Below, one piece after another: positions 25,876 to 39,172 of a stretch of 64,000 nucleotides of DNA. The notes beneath the pieces are model-generated. The model was not told the DNA's origin, ran no database searches, and saw nothing but the letters and a program-made list of their open reading frames with translations. The stretch's first letter is position 1. Each line of letters opens with the position of its first letter. The position numbers and the translations under genes are program-made. Source of the stretch: Luscinia megarhynchos (Eukaryota > Chordata > Aves > Passeriformes > Turdidae); assembly GCA_034336665.1 (NCBI GenBank), contig JAPFBE010000002.1, positions 17,834,906 to 17,898,905 on the forward strand, in the 5' to 3' direction.

Positions 25876-27333
25876 TTCAGATCAAGGCTTCCAGATGTCA
25901 GCATAAACCAAACAAAACAGTACGTTCATAAATGTCAATGCTTGGAGTAGCTCTTAAGGAATAAAAGGCCAGTTGTGTATGTACTTCCTTCACTTATTTA
26001 GCCTGGAAAACTGCCTTTCCAGTTTTAAGCCTCACAAATGCAAAGGTAGTCCCTGAGAATGGCTTGAAGACTCAAGAGTGGCAAGATACACATTCATAAT
26101 TTTACAGCCATCAATTGACATTTTCTTAGCTAATTAATATGCCTGCAACCAACATAAGTGAAAGATACTAGGGCATACATCAAACTGTAATAAGCTTTTA
26201 CAATCAAACTGTTTGGAAATGTAGCTCCCAAGTTTATATTTAATATGCTATGATGTTTCCAAGAGGGAACAATATTTTATACTCTAATTCTATTATGTAA
26301 AAATATGTTTTCCCTGCCAGTAAAGCATATGGGACAGTTTTTCTGTTGTTAATAAATGAAGTCATGCAGTACAGATTTTCACATTTAGTATTCTGAAACT
26401 AAGCCCTTTTTGGTAAAAAAACTTGGCCAAAAATAATCCTAAACAGAAGTGATATTAAGTGCTTTCCCATAATCTTCTCTAAAGGATGAACTTCTAGGCA
26501 GGGTTTTCAAATAGTAATTGAAACACAACTATCATGGGTGACAAAGTTTCTCAGCGTGGATCTTTCACTGAAGTCTGTTGGTAACAGCTCTGTAAGAGGA
26601 GGGGTTGCAGAAAGAGGCTCTCAGGAAGATGCATGGTTGTGCTTTTTAAGCTACACAAAACAAAGCAGTGCTCTCAATTCAGTTGAACCCAAATGCTCCA
26701 TCAGTCCTCCATAATGGTATTGACATGCACAGCTTTTCAAGTTGTCTACATTCCACTCAAATTTTAATGAGTCTTTTCTGAGTACATAGGTTTAAGCACC
26801 AGCTTAAGTTTTTATGGTGTTCAAACCTAAATCACAAGCAAGTGGGTTTCAAAGACAAAGGGAAGCTACCTAGCTAAGCTAGCACCTGAGCAGGACAGGT
26901 AAACCTACACGAACTGAAAAAAGAAATCAGACCTCTTATTTATTAGGAATAAAAGTGCCTCACTTCAGGGTATAAAAAAATCCCAACTCAGTTTCATTAA
27001 CATTAAAAAGTGGTTTTGTCCTAAAGAACATCTTTAAAAATGGAAAGGCCAAATACACCTTTCTAGCCTTACAATATTTCTCATCATGCATTTCCTAATA
27101 CTGCAAATGTCATAATAATGATGAAATCATAGGAAAAACTTGCTGTATAATTTTTTGCTGATGCCAAAATGCATCCCATCATGCTACTCTGAAGAGTTTA
27201 CTACAACAGGAGTTAAGCTCTGAAACAAATCGACTGCTACAACAGAAAGAGAAAAGAGCTCAAAGCTACTGCCAAATACCCAAAGTATGGAAATTAGTTA
27301 ACTAGCAAAAGCCATCCCTGCTTTTAGCCATCC

Positions 27334-27343
27334 TGACTCAGCA
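27334..27343 (+). promoter_or_regulatory. Antioxidant-response-element match TGACTCAGCA
   Basis: TGACTCAGCA fits the NRF2-small-MAF ARE/MARE half-site well. About 0.5 TGACTCAGC 9-mers are expected by chance in 64 kb, counting both strands under uniform base use, so the match alone is weak. Confidence 0.3.
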
Positions 27344-30300
27344 GACAAAGAAACTGCATTCATTTTTGCATGACACCACATGAGCCTGGCATGTTCAGCT
27401 TCAACCCACTTAATCTGGCATGGGAGATGCAGATCAGTGACAGTGATGTAGAAAGGGCAGTATTGACAGGAGAGACACAACTCAAATGCCAACAAAAAGT
27501 GACTTTCTCTTTCAAAACCTAAGCTGGAAGGTGTTTCAAATGAGAAATCACCTCCAACCACTTGCAGAACAGTAGTCTGCTCGAGTGAAAGAGGGGAAAG
27601 TGTCCATCTCTGATCCAGCTGAGGGAGGAAACAGGGCAAGAGGCATTCAGGTCAGACATGGGGATGTTCCACAATGATTGCTTACACATGATTCTCTTTT
27701 ATGGGCACTCTGAGCCCAGCCCAGAGGATGAGTGCCACCACATTCCTGTCTTTACCCTCTTCTAAGGTATCCTTGCAACCTCCTGGCTTCCCTGCTGCAC
27801 AAGCACACATTGGACAGGAGCCCAGCCCAATTCACCCAACCTCATGCATTTCCCCCTGCCCCTGGACAGGCAGACCCCCAGCAGTGGTGCTGCCCACTGA
27901 CCCTGCTGCTGCCCTGCTGCAGGCAGCCTCCAGCCTCTGCTGAGGATCCCCAGAAATCAGCTCAAGCAGAAGACTGTCCTTCAGGCCCCCTGTCATTCCT
28001 CTCCAGGACACAAAGCTCCCTGCCAGCTTGCATAAAACCTACTCTATTCAAATTTGATTTCTCAGTGCTTCTTCCTTCCATGCCAGAGCTGCCCCCACTC
28101 TCCAGGCTCTGCAAGAAGCCAGAGCACGATGGCCATTTATTAAAAGAGAATGGCAGTGTCTTGCACTTCCTTTTGTAAGACCACACAGCTAATTTAACTC
28201 ATCATTAGGGATGGCCAGCTGAGCTCTTTTACAAAAGAATCTCAAAATGCAAAAACATTTTACCACTTGTCTCTTTATGCAGCAGACCCTTTGTTTTGGC
28301 ATCCAACCTTCCAGCTGCTGCTCTGAGAGTCTGAACTGAACAAAAATCAATTTTATCTCTCAGAGTTGTGAAACTGTCACAAGTGATTATCTGCCCAGCC
28401 CAGACTTGACAAAACAATGATGGAAGAGTTGACAGGTCTTCGAGTTAACAAAGCTGGACCAGACCCTCAACCAGCCAGTTCCATCAGCATCCTCCAGTCC
28501 AGGAGACATCTGAAATCTGCTGTTATAAAATCTGAAACCTTGTTGGGAAAAAGCAGCCTTGGATTTATTGGCCCACACAACAGAAGCAAACATGGCTGTA
28601 ACAACCCTGGAGCCTCCCAACAGCATTCACTTGTCCTGCACTCCAACAAGAAAGGAACTTCCATAAAGAAAAAAAAAGAGCAGCAGATGAAATGTATTCC
28701 TGATTTTGCAAACAAGTTAAGAAACAAATAACTTTGTTAGAGGGCAAGTGGAGAAAGGATTCATCTTTGGACTTCTTCCCCAGAAACAATCTACAGAAAT
28801 CTGCCTGCTGAAAGGGAATATGAATGGGAAAAATCCATCTCATGAGCCAAGGACCAGTCTCAAACGCCCGGGGATTTTTGTCAGCTGGCCAAATAGGGCC
28901 CTCTGGCTTGTTTTCATTCTACCTTCTACCTGCAATCAAAACTCTTAATTTCAGTGGAGAACAAATCTCTGCTGAAGACACACGAGGGAGCACTGTGGGT
29001 GGAAGGCAGCAGCAGGTGGGCAAGCGTGCACTCCCCTCTGGGGTGCCAGATAGGGTATGTGCCTGGTTGTTTTAATCCAGGGAGCTCACTTAAGGACCTG
29101 GGTTGGTCCTAGCTGGACTAAAGCTATTCAGATGGCATGCCCTCAGGGCAGAGGACAGCTCCAGCCACCATAGAGGGGTCCTGGCATGACTGACCCTTGT
29201 CTCAAGTGCTTTTCCTTTTTTTTCTCAGACCATTTGAGGAGAAGCTGTAGGTACATGGGCTTGTCTGCCCAGGGCTGAGCCTGCAGAGCCCCATGCCTGG
29301 GCTCACTGCAACCTGCTGAAGTGATCCCCCCCAGCAGTAGCAGGTGCTGCCGGGGGTCTGCCCCGGGCTCTGGCTACAGCTCTTCCAGAGGGACCCCTGC
29401 CAGGGCTGTGAGCAGTCAGCCTTCCTCAGGGACTTGATAAATAAAGGAAAAACAGACGAAAGAAGGAAAAAGCAGCTGTTCGGAAACGAACTGTAAAAAC
29501 ATCTGTAGCACCACCAACTGCTTCTGGCTGTGGCCACCCAGTGCTTTAAAGGGCCATGAAGTTCCAGCAGAGAGCTGGGACCTAAGCACCCTGACTAGAA
29601 GGACACCAGGACCAAATGGCATCCCCAAACAAACAAAAAGCAGAGAAAACTGAGTCATGCCACCGCAGTGAACCCTCTGCTTTTGGGGCCAGGCAAAAGG
29701 AGGAAAGACAAGTTAAAACTATAAACAAGAAAAAGTCCTTAATAAGACTGTACAGACCCCTCACAGGTGATGATATTTTTAGCAAGTGGCAACGAGGGGA
29801 GATTTAAAAAGGGCTTTTTGACATTTTAGTTTATTGCTGGAAGGCTGGCGGCTGCACCACTGGAAGTGGTTAGTTCACACACAGATGAACTCCATCCCTG
29901 CCTGCACTTGACTAGCTGACAACATACCAAAGAAACATTAAAATCAATCTATTTGGCTTCGGTGCATATCATTCCAGCACAATTTTATGCATTAGCTTCA
30001 GGCCTAGCAGGAGGGGGAGAAAAAAATAAGAAGGTTCAAGGGTCTAAGTAGCTCAATTTATTTTTCAGTAACTAAGTTACCAGAAACTTGTAGGGAGATT
30101 GTATTTACTTTTTGAAGGAGGCTCCAAGTTGGCAGAGAGGTCTTTGGAAGTACATATTTCTTCACGTTCTCTTGATCTCAGTGTGTGGAGATTCACTTAA
30201 CAGCTGTTTTATGTGCAAATATTTTTTCAGGCATGTCCTCCCCAACCATAAACAGATTTTTAAAGGAAACCCTCTTAAAAGAAGTTAAGAAACAACAAAT

Positions 30301-31030
30301 CTCTGAGCCTGTTCTCACTCAGACCTGCAGAAGTGATTTCAGCAAAGCCTAGAGGGTCTTCACACTACAGAATGTCAAGGAGATTTGGGAGGGGGTTTGA
30401 GATTTTGTTTGGTTTTTTTTTCTTTTTTCCCCTTTGTTTTTAATGTATCAAAACTGATACAGAAAAAAAACCAACAAGGTTCTGCCTTCTGCACAGCTGT
30501 ACTTCATTCATTTTTCTACACATACATGCATTTACATAGATTGATATGTGTAATATCTATATTAGGTCTTCCTATATTTAATCTTAAAATAACAAAATCA
30601 ACAAGGTTTTCTGGCAATGCAGAAGCAAGAGAGACAGTCACCTTACAAGAGCTGCAATGAAATCATGTAAACATTTAGCTGCCACACAAACTAGGCACAT
30701 CAGTGTATCTATACACATCTGTGCCTACAAGTAGGGATGAAGAATTCTGGAAAGAGCAAGGCCAACTCATCCTACCATTTTCTGGGGCACAGATTTGATA
30801 AAGGACATTTGGGATAACTGTTTATGAACACATTTAAGAGCCTACAAAAACCACTTTAAGGTTCTTACATCATACTATAAAATCGTTAACTTCTTCAGGT
30901 TCATTAGAACACAAAATGATCTGCAGACAGGACTTCTAAACAAATGTATAATTTGTGATTCTAATGATAAACTGTCAAGAATGCCAGCAAGGAAAAAAAA
31001 ATATGCAAAACTGCTTTTAAGCACCAGAAA

Positions 31031-31085
31031 AGGAAAAAAACAAACAAACAAACAAAAAACAAAAAATAAAAAGAAATAAAAACAG
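31031..31085 (+). repeat. (CAAA)n/A-rich simple repeat
   Basis: AAAAAAACAAACAAACAAAC followed by A-rich variants. The run of Phe/Leu codons seen on the minus strand comes from this repeat. Confidence 0.85.
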
Positions 31086-32493
31086 AAGAAGAGGAAAGAC
31101 AAACTATATTTTGAAAGGAATAACATTCAGCACCAGAAGAAGCACCTCTGAAGCCCCATGGAAAGCCAGGATGGCAGAATCTACATTCCTTGGTGGCAGA
31201 GACAGTTTAGAAGTTGCTGTCTGCGTTTCTACTTCCAGGATGCCATTCCAGACATCACATCCTCAATGGCTCTTGTTGGCCCCTTGTTGTGCTGAGTGAA
31301 GTGTGTGCAAAGCCAAGTTCCAAGTCAGATCTGCAAAACAATCTAGCTAAAAAAAGCAGAAGGAAAGGGGATGAAAATCAGTAATAATGCTGATGTTGTG
31401 GTTTACTGGTGTGGTGAATCCAGCTTTAAAACTCCTACAACCAAATGTTCAAAAATTTGATAAAGAACCAAGATACAGGAAAAACTTCCTCTGCTGGTTG
31501 CAGCCTGCTGCACTCCTTGCTACCTATTCAACTTTGTATTAGCAGGCTCCTGGCCAAGTCATCTGTCAGTCTGTGCCTCCCACAGGCAACAGAAGGCCAA
31601 CATAAAAGCACTGAGGTAGCATTATATCCCATGTCATCTGTTCACAGCTGATCCAGATCACAGCCACACTGCAGAGTGATCCAGTCTGAGACAGGGACCT
31701 GGGGCCAGACCACAGATCCACAGTGGAGTCATTGCCTCACATCAATGAGTAGGCAGGGCAGTTGACAAAGCCCTGATGAAATCTCCTTCCTGCATTTAGC
31801 AGTGCCATTACCTCTCCTATCCCAAGCTGTCAGCCTGTAATTGGGATCTTGCAGGTTGTTTCCATTAGGAGATGAAACTGGAGCCAGGTATAGAGCTGGC
31901 AGAAAAACAGCATTTCCAGTTGTCAGGAAATTTTCATTTCTTTTGAGTATGGTTTTGGGTTAAATTGGATGTACTTTTCCTGCTGCTGGGGATCATGGTT
32001 GAGATCCTCCTGTAATTCCTGTGCTGGAATTGGGGACCACAACACTCCCAGCACCTCCTGCCGCAGGAGGGCTGCCACATGCAACACATTTCTCCTGGAC
32101 TCTAGATTCAGCAGCAGCTCAGCAGCCCAAGATATTTCAAGGGAAACAATGTAGGGTCAGCTATTGGCCCTCCTTAATCCATGCAAGTATTTCCTCAAGG
32201 TAATACACTTGATCCACAGAGAAGTTATCCCTATGCAAAGCCTGCTGTCCTGAGTAGACCAGAGGGCTCTGTTGAGTTCTCCAAAGTGCCTTTCACGTTC
32301 CCCAAACTGCAACCCAAACTCGTGTCATCTATATTCTGAACTCACAGAAGTAATGGACAGTCAAAACAAAACTCAGGGTCTGAGATAAAGTGTCAGAAAC
32401 ATCTAAGAGAAGTGGGTATAGAAGAAATAAATTCTCCATCAGCCCAGGGAGTAAAGAGGAATGATACATTTCAGATGACTCACAGGTGTGAGT

Positions 32494-33945
32494 ATCACAG
32501 AATCACAGAATCTGCTGAGTTGGATGGGGCTTATCAGGATCATTGAGTGCAACACCTGGCCCTGCACAGCATTGTCCACAAGAACCACACCACGTGCCCA
32601 AAAGAACTGCCCAAACACTTCTTGAACTCTCCAGGCTTAGTGCTATGACCACTTCCCTGAGGAGCCTGTTCCAGTGCCCAACCACCCTTGGGGTGAAAAC
32701 ATCCAACTTAAACCTCCCCAGTGCAACTTCAGGCCATTCCCTTTGGTCCTGTTACAAGTGACCACAGGAAAGAGATCAGTGTCTGCACCTCTTCTTCCCC
32801 TCATGAGAAGCTGTAACTGCAGTGAGGTCTCCCCTCAGTCTCCCCTTTCTCCAGGCTGAACAGACCAAGTGACCTCAGTCACTCCTCATAAGGATTTTCC
32901 TCGAGGTCCTTCACCATCTTTGTCACCCTCCTTTGGATGCTCTCTAACAGCTTTATATATTTCTTACATTGTGGCACCCAGAGCTGCCCCCAGCCCTGGA
33001 GGTGAGGCTGCCCCAGCTCAGAGCAGAGCAGGACAATCCCTCCCTTGCCCAGCTGTGATGCTGTGCCTGATCCCCCCAGGACAGGGTTGTCCCTCCTGGC
33101 TGCCAGGGCACTGCTGGCTCGTGTTCAACTTGCCACTGACCAGGACCCCCAGGTCCCTTTCCATGGGGCTGCTCCCCAGCCTCTCATTCCCCAGTCTGCA
33201 CATCCAGGGTTGTTCTGTCCCAGGGCAGAATCTGGCACTGTCCCTTGCTGAATTTCATACAGATTGGGTTTGCCCATCTCTAATTTGTCAGAGTCTCTCT
33301 GCAGGACCTCTCTGCCTTTGAGGGAGTTCAGCAGCTCCTGTCAGTTTTGTATCATCTGTGAACTTGCTCGGTGTCCCTTCCAGTCCTGCATCCAAGTCAT
33401 TAATGAAGATGTTGAAGAGCACAGGGCTGAGGATGGGGCTCTGTGGAACCCCACTAGTGACAGGTCACCAGTCTGATGTCACCCCATTCACTGCAGCCCT
33501 TTGTGCCTGAGCTGTGAGCCATTTGTTCACCCACCACATAATGTGCTGTTTGTCCAGAAGGATCCTGTGACAGACACTATCAAAAGGTTTACTGAAATCC
33601 AGAAAGGTTACATCAGCTGGCTTCCCTTGGTCAGCTGGGTGGGTTACCTTGCCATACAAGGAAATCAGGTTTGATAAGCAGGACTCTCCTCTCATGAAGC
33701 TGTGCTGGCTGTGACTGATCACTGTATTGTTTTTCAGGTGTTTTTCCCTACCTCCCAGAATAATCTTCTCCAGGGACTGAAATGAGACTGACAGACCTGT
33801 AATTTCTGGCATTCTCTTTCCTGCCCTATAAAACTGGGACACGACCTCTCAAAATCATCAAGAAGGGTTTTGAGATTGACATCAGCCAGCTCTTTGAGGA
33901 TTCTCAAGGGAGTGAGGGCAATTCTTATCACACTCACTTTTCTGA
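32494..33945 (-). mobile_element. CR1 non-LTR retrotransposon, 5'-truncated, with broken RT coding sequence
   Basis: The 3' end is at the left, where CACAGAATCACAGAAT (32496-32511) is the reverse complement of the CR1 terminal ATTCTGTG octamer repeat. Moving right come the CR1 3' UTR and then reverse-transcriptase coding sequence on the minus strand. Recognisable blocks include KELADV and related text near 33870-33920, SFMRGESCLSNLISLY and TFLDFSKPFDSV near 33560-33700 (catalytic box A with its aspartates), WWVNKWLTAQAQR near 33490-33540, and FINDLD with the catalytic box as FTDD (33362-33351, usually FADD). At least one frameshift lies near 33770-33850 where the VPGKIMEKIIL-like segment has lost bases, so the copy is dead. 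The 5' end is truncated near 33945, typical of CR1. No target-site duplication was identified. Confidence 0.93.
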
Positions 33946-36479
33946 CAGTTGCTGTGAAAGGTGTCTTTCCAAATTCCAACTTATGAAAGGAAAAAAGCAA
34001 CAAAAACTCTTGAACTAGTTTATTTATTTATTTGAAGCAGTCCTCCCACCCATCCAGTGCTACTGTTCTCAAGGTTACTAATCCTTCAAGGATTTAACCA
34101 GCCAAAAGATCTTATTCCATTTTCCAGTTGTCAATGAGTAGCTTGTGAACACTCCAGACCTGTTAGTTGGAATAATGCATTCCACTCTTTTTTACAACTA
34201 ATTTCCAGGCCCTGTCAGCAGCAAACAGGCCATTCACTGCCATCCCATTGGCTTGCTCAAGGGACACTAAATCTGCAGCTCCTTTTCATTCACATATACA
34301 ACCCTACTAAAATCTTATGCCAGCAACAGATTTCTGATTTGTCCACTCACTTGACTGCAAAAAAGCCCCAAACAAAACAACAAAATTCTTGCAGGATCAA
34401 AAAAACCACACAGAAACACAGCATTGCCTCCCAAAACATAATGCACAGCACACAGATCAGTATCAGTGAAAGCAGCTCCACTGCAGGATTGCTACCTGGC
34501 AGAGGCTCAGCTCCCCTGTCCAGCCTGAATCATAGGTATCACTGCAGTTTATGCTGGTGCTCACTTTTTGAGTCATTTCAGGGCTTTCTAAAACAATTGT
34601 AAGATCTCTCACCTGCCTTGAACCAGAACTTGGCCTAAAAAAGCCCTGAGCTAGGACTGGATACTTTCATTCAAAACAAAACAAAACCTTGAAACATCTG
34701 TTTGCACATTTTTGTTTTTCTAATTGTAGGTATGTCCAAACCAAACAATCTTGCCTCAAAAGGTTACCCCCTGTCTGTGCTCTCATAACTCAATGTCCAT
34801 ATTGGTAACAAGTTTATTTTTCTCCTAGGTTTGTAGCTCACCACTTGGGTATCTGCTCAAGGACCTCTAATGAGCTGAAACAGCTGTTGCTGGTACCCTC
34901 TTTTTCTCATCAGTGTGACACAGCTTGCCTGGTGCTCAGTCTGTCCAGCAGACCAACAGGAAGGTGTTTCCTGCAGCCACAGCACAGCTGATGCCCTTGT
35001 ACCATCAATACTGCACTTCATGCCATTCCCATATTGACAAGTTTTATCATGAGTCTTGTATTATACACTTATATTTGTTGTCATATATTCAAAATCCTTG
35101 AGTCAGCCACTAAACTAAACACAAATCCTTCTGGTATTAAATGACACGTATAAAGGTATCTTTGTAGAGTTCAGAATTCAGAACTAAAGACTGAAAAGCA
35201 AAGAACAAAGATATTAACCAACTTGTTCTTTTCAGTCAAAACAACTGCTTGAGGAGTTTGATCTTTGCTGCTCATTTCTTTTCTAGAAATATACACAAAA
35301 GAAAGGTTGGCAATCCACTCCCCACAGATTTCATGTGGCAAAAGTCTGATGGGGACAAAAATCAGAAGTGGTTGTGGGTCCCTGGCAGGCTGCTCACAAG
35401 CTCATGCCCTGGAGACAGGTGCTGTAAGGCAGTATGTGAGCAAAGCTTCTCAGAAAAGAAAACCAGCAACATGCAAGCAAAGGGACAATTTCCAATAAAG
35501 CCTCTTGATTCTGCTCTACGACAAGCTCAAAAACTGAAGGATCTGCCTCCTTTTCATTTTCTCAACCAAAATAACAGCCAGCAAAGGCTGATGGAGGGCT
35601 GAGGCTGATCCTTCTGCCTGTGACGTGGCACTTAGCAAGCCACACTTATTTACAGCCCTAACCAGACAGAGTCAGATTGATGAGATCACAGAAACAGCTT
35701 TAATAGACCAGACCAACAACTCAGGAAGCACAGAGCCTTGTTCCCAAAGGTGGCCAGTAAGAAATGTTCAGGGACAAATGCAAGGCAGCACAGGAGGATC
35801 AGCACCCTGTCACAGCCTTCCAGCCATCAGAGGCTTAGCACCACAAAGGGAGCCCTGGAGGGGAAAGACTGGGGGGGAGGAAGAGAAGGAGAAGGAATCA
35901 CACTCTTAGGACAAACTGAACTGGAGCTGATAGTAAGACACACAGAGATAGACTGTAAGCCAACAAGAAGTTGGTAAAACAATGAAGGTATAAGAACGAA
36001 ATTGATGACAAAAGCACATGTTCTGAGATAAAATCTGAGAAAAACAGTAAAGGAATTTTTGAAGAACTGTGCAAGAAAAAGTTATGAAAAGGCAAGGTCA
36101 ACACTAAAATACTTACACATGACTGTATGAAAATAACTGATTTTTCAATTATTTTAAAAGAGAGGCAAAAAATTTGCTCCAAAGTGCTGCAATCTGGTTA
36201 TTTTGTTTACACTCTCCAAGCTAACCTTCAAAAGATGATACTTTTTACCCCTGGTGTTTTTCACAAAGCAGGTTTTCTGCATAATTCATCTGGACTAACA
36301 GTTTAATCTACGTGCACTCTCTATCTTTTGGCTGATTTTTTCATTCTAATCCTGCTCTGGCAAAAAAAGAAGAGGGAAGCTGTTATGCAGAGATCCACTG
36401 AAAAAAATAGATTCAAGAGACCAACTAGGTAGCTCCAGTTGGTAAACTGAGCTCACAGCAAGAAAAACCCTCCAAAATT

Positions 36480-36510
36480 AAGTTAATGAAAAATCAAGTT
36501 AATGAAAAAT
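36480..36510 (+). repeat. Two-copy tandem repeat, 16-bp period
   Basis: AAGTTAATGAAAAAT occurs at 36480-36494 and again at 36496-36510, separated by one C. Confidence 0.85.
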
Positions 36511-39077
36511 GATGTTTTCCATATTTAAAACATTTCCTTCAAGGAAAAAAAGGCTAGGGGCTCTTAAATAAATGAAAGAAACTTTTGCAAATAACCATCA
36601 CATATGCCAGTAAAAGGATGGAAAAAAGAATCTTTCTTAATGGGAAAGACACTATTTTTTTTTATTTTCTTTTTCTTCCCTTTTTCATTTCTATTTCAAT
36701 AGAAAGAAGAATAATGTCCTTTAAAAGTCCAAACCATAACACTTTAGCTCTTTTGTTAAAAAAGCTAATATGTTAATTTTTTTAAAAAGACTGACCAACA
36801 GTAATGCTGAGACCCAGAAATGCAATTCATGACAAGACATACTTACAGAACACCAAAATTGTTATTTACTAGAATACAGAAGGAGGGTTACTTTCAAGCC
36901 AAATTGCATCTGCTCAGTGTTGGTACCTGTGAGCTAACTCAGACTCCAAAATAACTCAAGCTGGTGGCCCCTAGCACTTCCAGAAGAAGAGGCAAGCAAA
37001 GGTCATGCCCAGCCCTCCCCCTCAATCAGGTATGCTGCAACAAGGTTTGGAATAATTTTATCTCCATGGCAGGGATGCTCAGGCTGGTCCCAGGAAGTGG
37101 AGGGCATCATGCTGGCACCCAGTTCATCCCCAAGGAGGACTGGCCACAGACAGGATAAAAGACAGCTTGGAACTCTGGCACCCAGTGCTCAAGAGCCTTT
37201 TCCTCCTTCTTGCAGATGTGGTTGAGATTAGGTTAGAGCATCACTGAAAGTCAGCAGCAGCAAAATTACTCCAACTTCCTTTGCAAACCTGTAGGATAAT
37301 TCAGCATCTCAAACCCATAAGAGCACTCTTTCAATTTCTTTTGTGCCACTATTTATCACTTCTTTCACAAAAAGCACTGCATTTCTGCAGTGCTGTGCCA
37401 GCTATGACCAGAAGCTCAGCAGCAGCCTTACAGCCCAACTTGCTCACACAGTGCATCAGTGATCCACCCCACTCACTCCTCCACCCAGGAATCTGTGCAG
37501 GAACGTTCCTGCCTGACTCATCTATTTCACCAGCCCCACATTTCTCTCCCCTCCATCACTGACCAATGCAGAGTCATGGCCCCAGCCTCTGGCCACTTTT
37601 TCCACTTCAGCCTGACTCACTACTCATCTGGGCTCACCACCAACAACCAGCAACAGGATTTACCATCTGAATTCTTCACTGCCACATATTTCAGGAGTCC
37701 ACAAGCATCCAAATTCACTCTGGCACCAGCTACCTCTCACCCATGAGGGCTAGCAGTTCATCAGTGCAAACCACAGTGTACAAAGCCAACCCAGAAGTCA
37801 CATTGTGAACACTGGCTGCACTGTGGTGGAGATTGCTGCTTTCTTCAAAGTTAAGAACAGGAAGACCCAGAAATGAAGCCCTAAGACTGAAACCTCAGCA
37901 TCTGTGTAATCAGCAAACAGGAGGCTCAAATGGTAAAGCCCAAGACAGCAAGGGTGTGACGTGGCACACAGCCTTCCACATTCATCCACAAAAATGCCAC
38001 CACCTCAGAATTACTTGATCAAATTACAAGCCCTTGCACAGCTGAACAGACAATGCTCCTCCACCAAGGCATGGGCTGTCTTCAATCTCTGCAGAAAACC
38101 CACAGCAAACAAACTCAGAGCTGAGACCAACATCTGCATTACTTAAGAAATGGGAATGCTTTTGCATTTCCAGTCTTCTCAGGCAACTTTTGTCCATTGT
38201 TCAATCCACTTGGTCTCTGTAATTTCTCAGTGTGAACTTCAAAATGGTCAGAAAGCCCATTTAGCAGACACAAGAAGAATGTGCTCCTCTCACTCCCAGA
38301 GAGTCCATAAGGTCTTCTGCAGAATATACCATGAAATGCAAAGCCATGCCTACAAGCCTCTGAAAATGCCCACAGCAAACAATGGGCAGCAAATGACAGG
38401 TTACCTTTACCTCAGAGGCTGCTTTGTGTCACAAATCCTATATGAATTCTTGTCATTCTCCCCAAGAAAATAATTTTAAGGGGAAAGTCTGTCTTTCTGT
38501 CCAAGTTTGGGCTTTGCACTGAAATAGAAATTTGCTTGTTTTTCTCCTGTTCAATTGACTGGCTCAATCCCCTACATGCTGTTCTCCAAAATGCCAAGTG
38601 ATTCTGTATATTCTGCTGAGACCAACCATCAATACAGGTCCATCACTGAACATGAGAAATGATCCCTCTGTTCTCCACCAAGCAGAGAAAATATTCATTT
38701 ATGAGCAGATACCCAAGTTCTAAACCCAGACACCACCGATGTCTCATTTTCTGTTTCAACTGCACCAGCCTAAAAATGATTTCCCTGAACACACATAGAA
38801 GCAAGATTAGGTACAGAAGACTATTCTGCCTGTACAGAAATAAACTTCGTACAAGCCTTACTCTTCCTTAAAGATCAAAAAGACACGTAAATCTATAAAT
38901 GTGATATTAAATACTGTAAAATGCATATTCCTGCTTATTGATACATAACACGCTGTATTTCAAATATTTTTTTTAATGTGGTTAGACACATATTTTTCTG
39001 TAAATCTTTGAGCATTTTGCTCCTCTGTCCTCCACCCCTTTTGTTATTCCTGTCATCCCTTCATGTCCTCTTAGCAG

Positions 39078-39172
39078 TCAAGGGCAGAGCTGCCTTCTCT
39101 GTTATGTATTGGTACAACGCCCAGCACAGACTTCTCATTACGGACTCCGAGTCCTGCTGCAAAAAGAAATAG
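39078..39172 (+). repeat. Possible relic of an ancient LINE 3' end (CR1/L3-like, family 2, copy b)
   Basis: CAAGGGCAGAGCTGCCTTCT, then TGTATTGGTACAACGCCCAG, CACAGACTT, and GGACTCCGAGTCCTGCTGC followed by AAAAAGAAATAG follow the same order as the family 2 motif (GGGCAGGGACTG, TGTACAGCGCCTAGCACA, GACTGGGGCTCCTAGGTGC, A-rich end). Same orientation as the 25.8 kb copy. Confidence 0.45.

Larger units (their letters stand above)
25876..32493. other. Intronic stretch without genes
   Basis: Includes the ARE match at 27334, the (CAAA)n repeat at 31031, and a perfect 8-bp-arm palindrome CCTCCTGCCGCAGGAGG at 32054-32070. The 27700-28180 and 29100-29580 parts are more GC-rich, but no coding similarity is recognisable. 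Confidence 0.7.

Noticed and set aside
27732..28178. 148-codon plus-strand frame
   Set aside because: Pro/Ser/Cys-rich translation of a mildly GC-rich patch; a second frame overlaps it, with no homology recognised.
32869..33321. 150-codon plus-strand frame
   Set aside because: Lies entirely inside the reverse-oriented CR1 copy, on its antisense strand.
35621..37967. Two identical TGACGTGGCAC 11-mers as unfolded-protein-response sites
   Set aside because: Hundreds of repeated 11-mers are expected by chance in 64 kb, and nothing else supports function.
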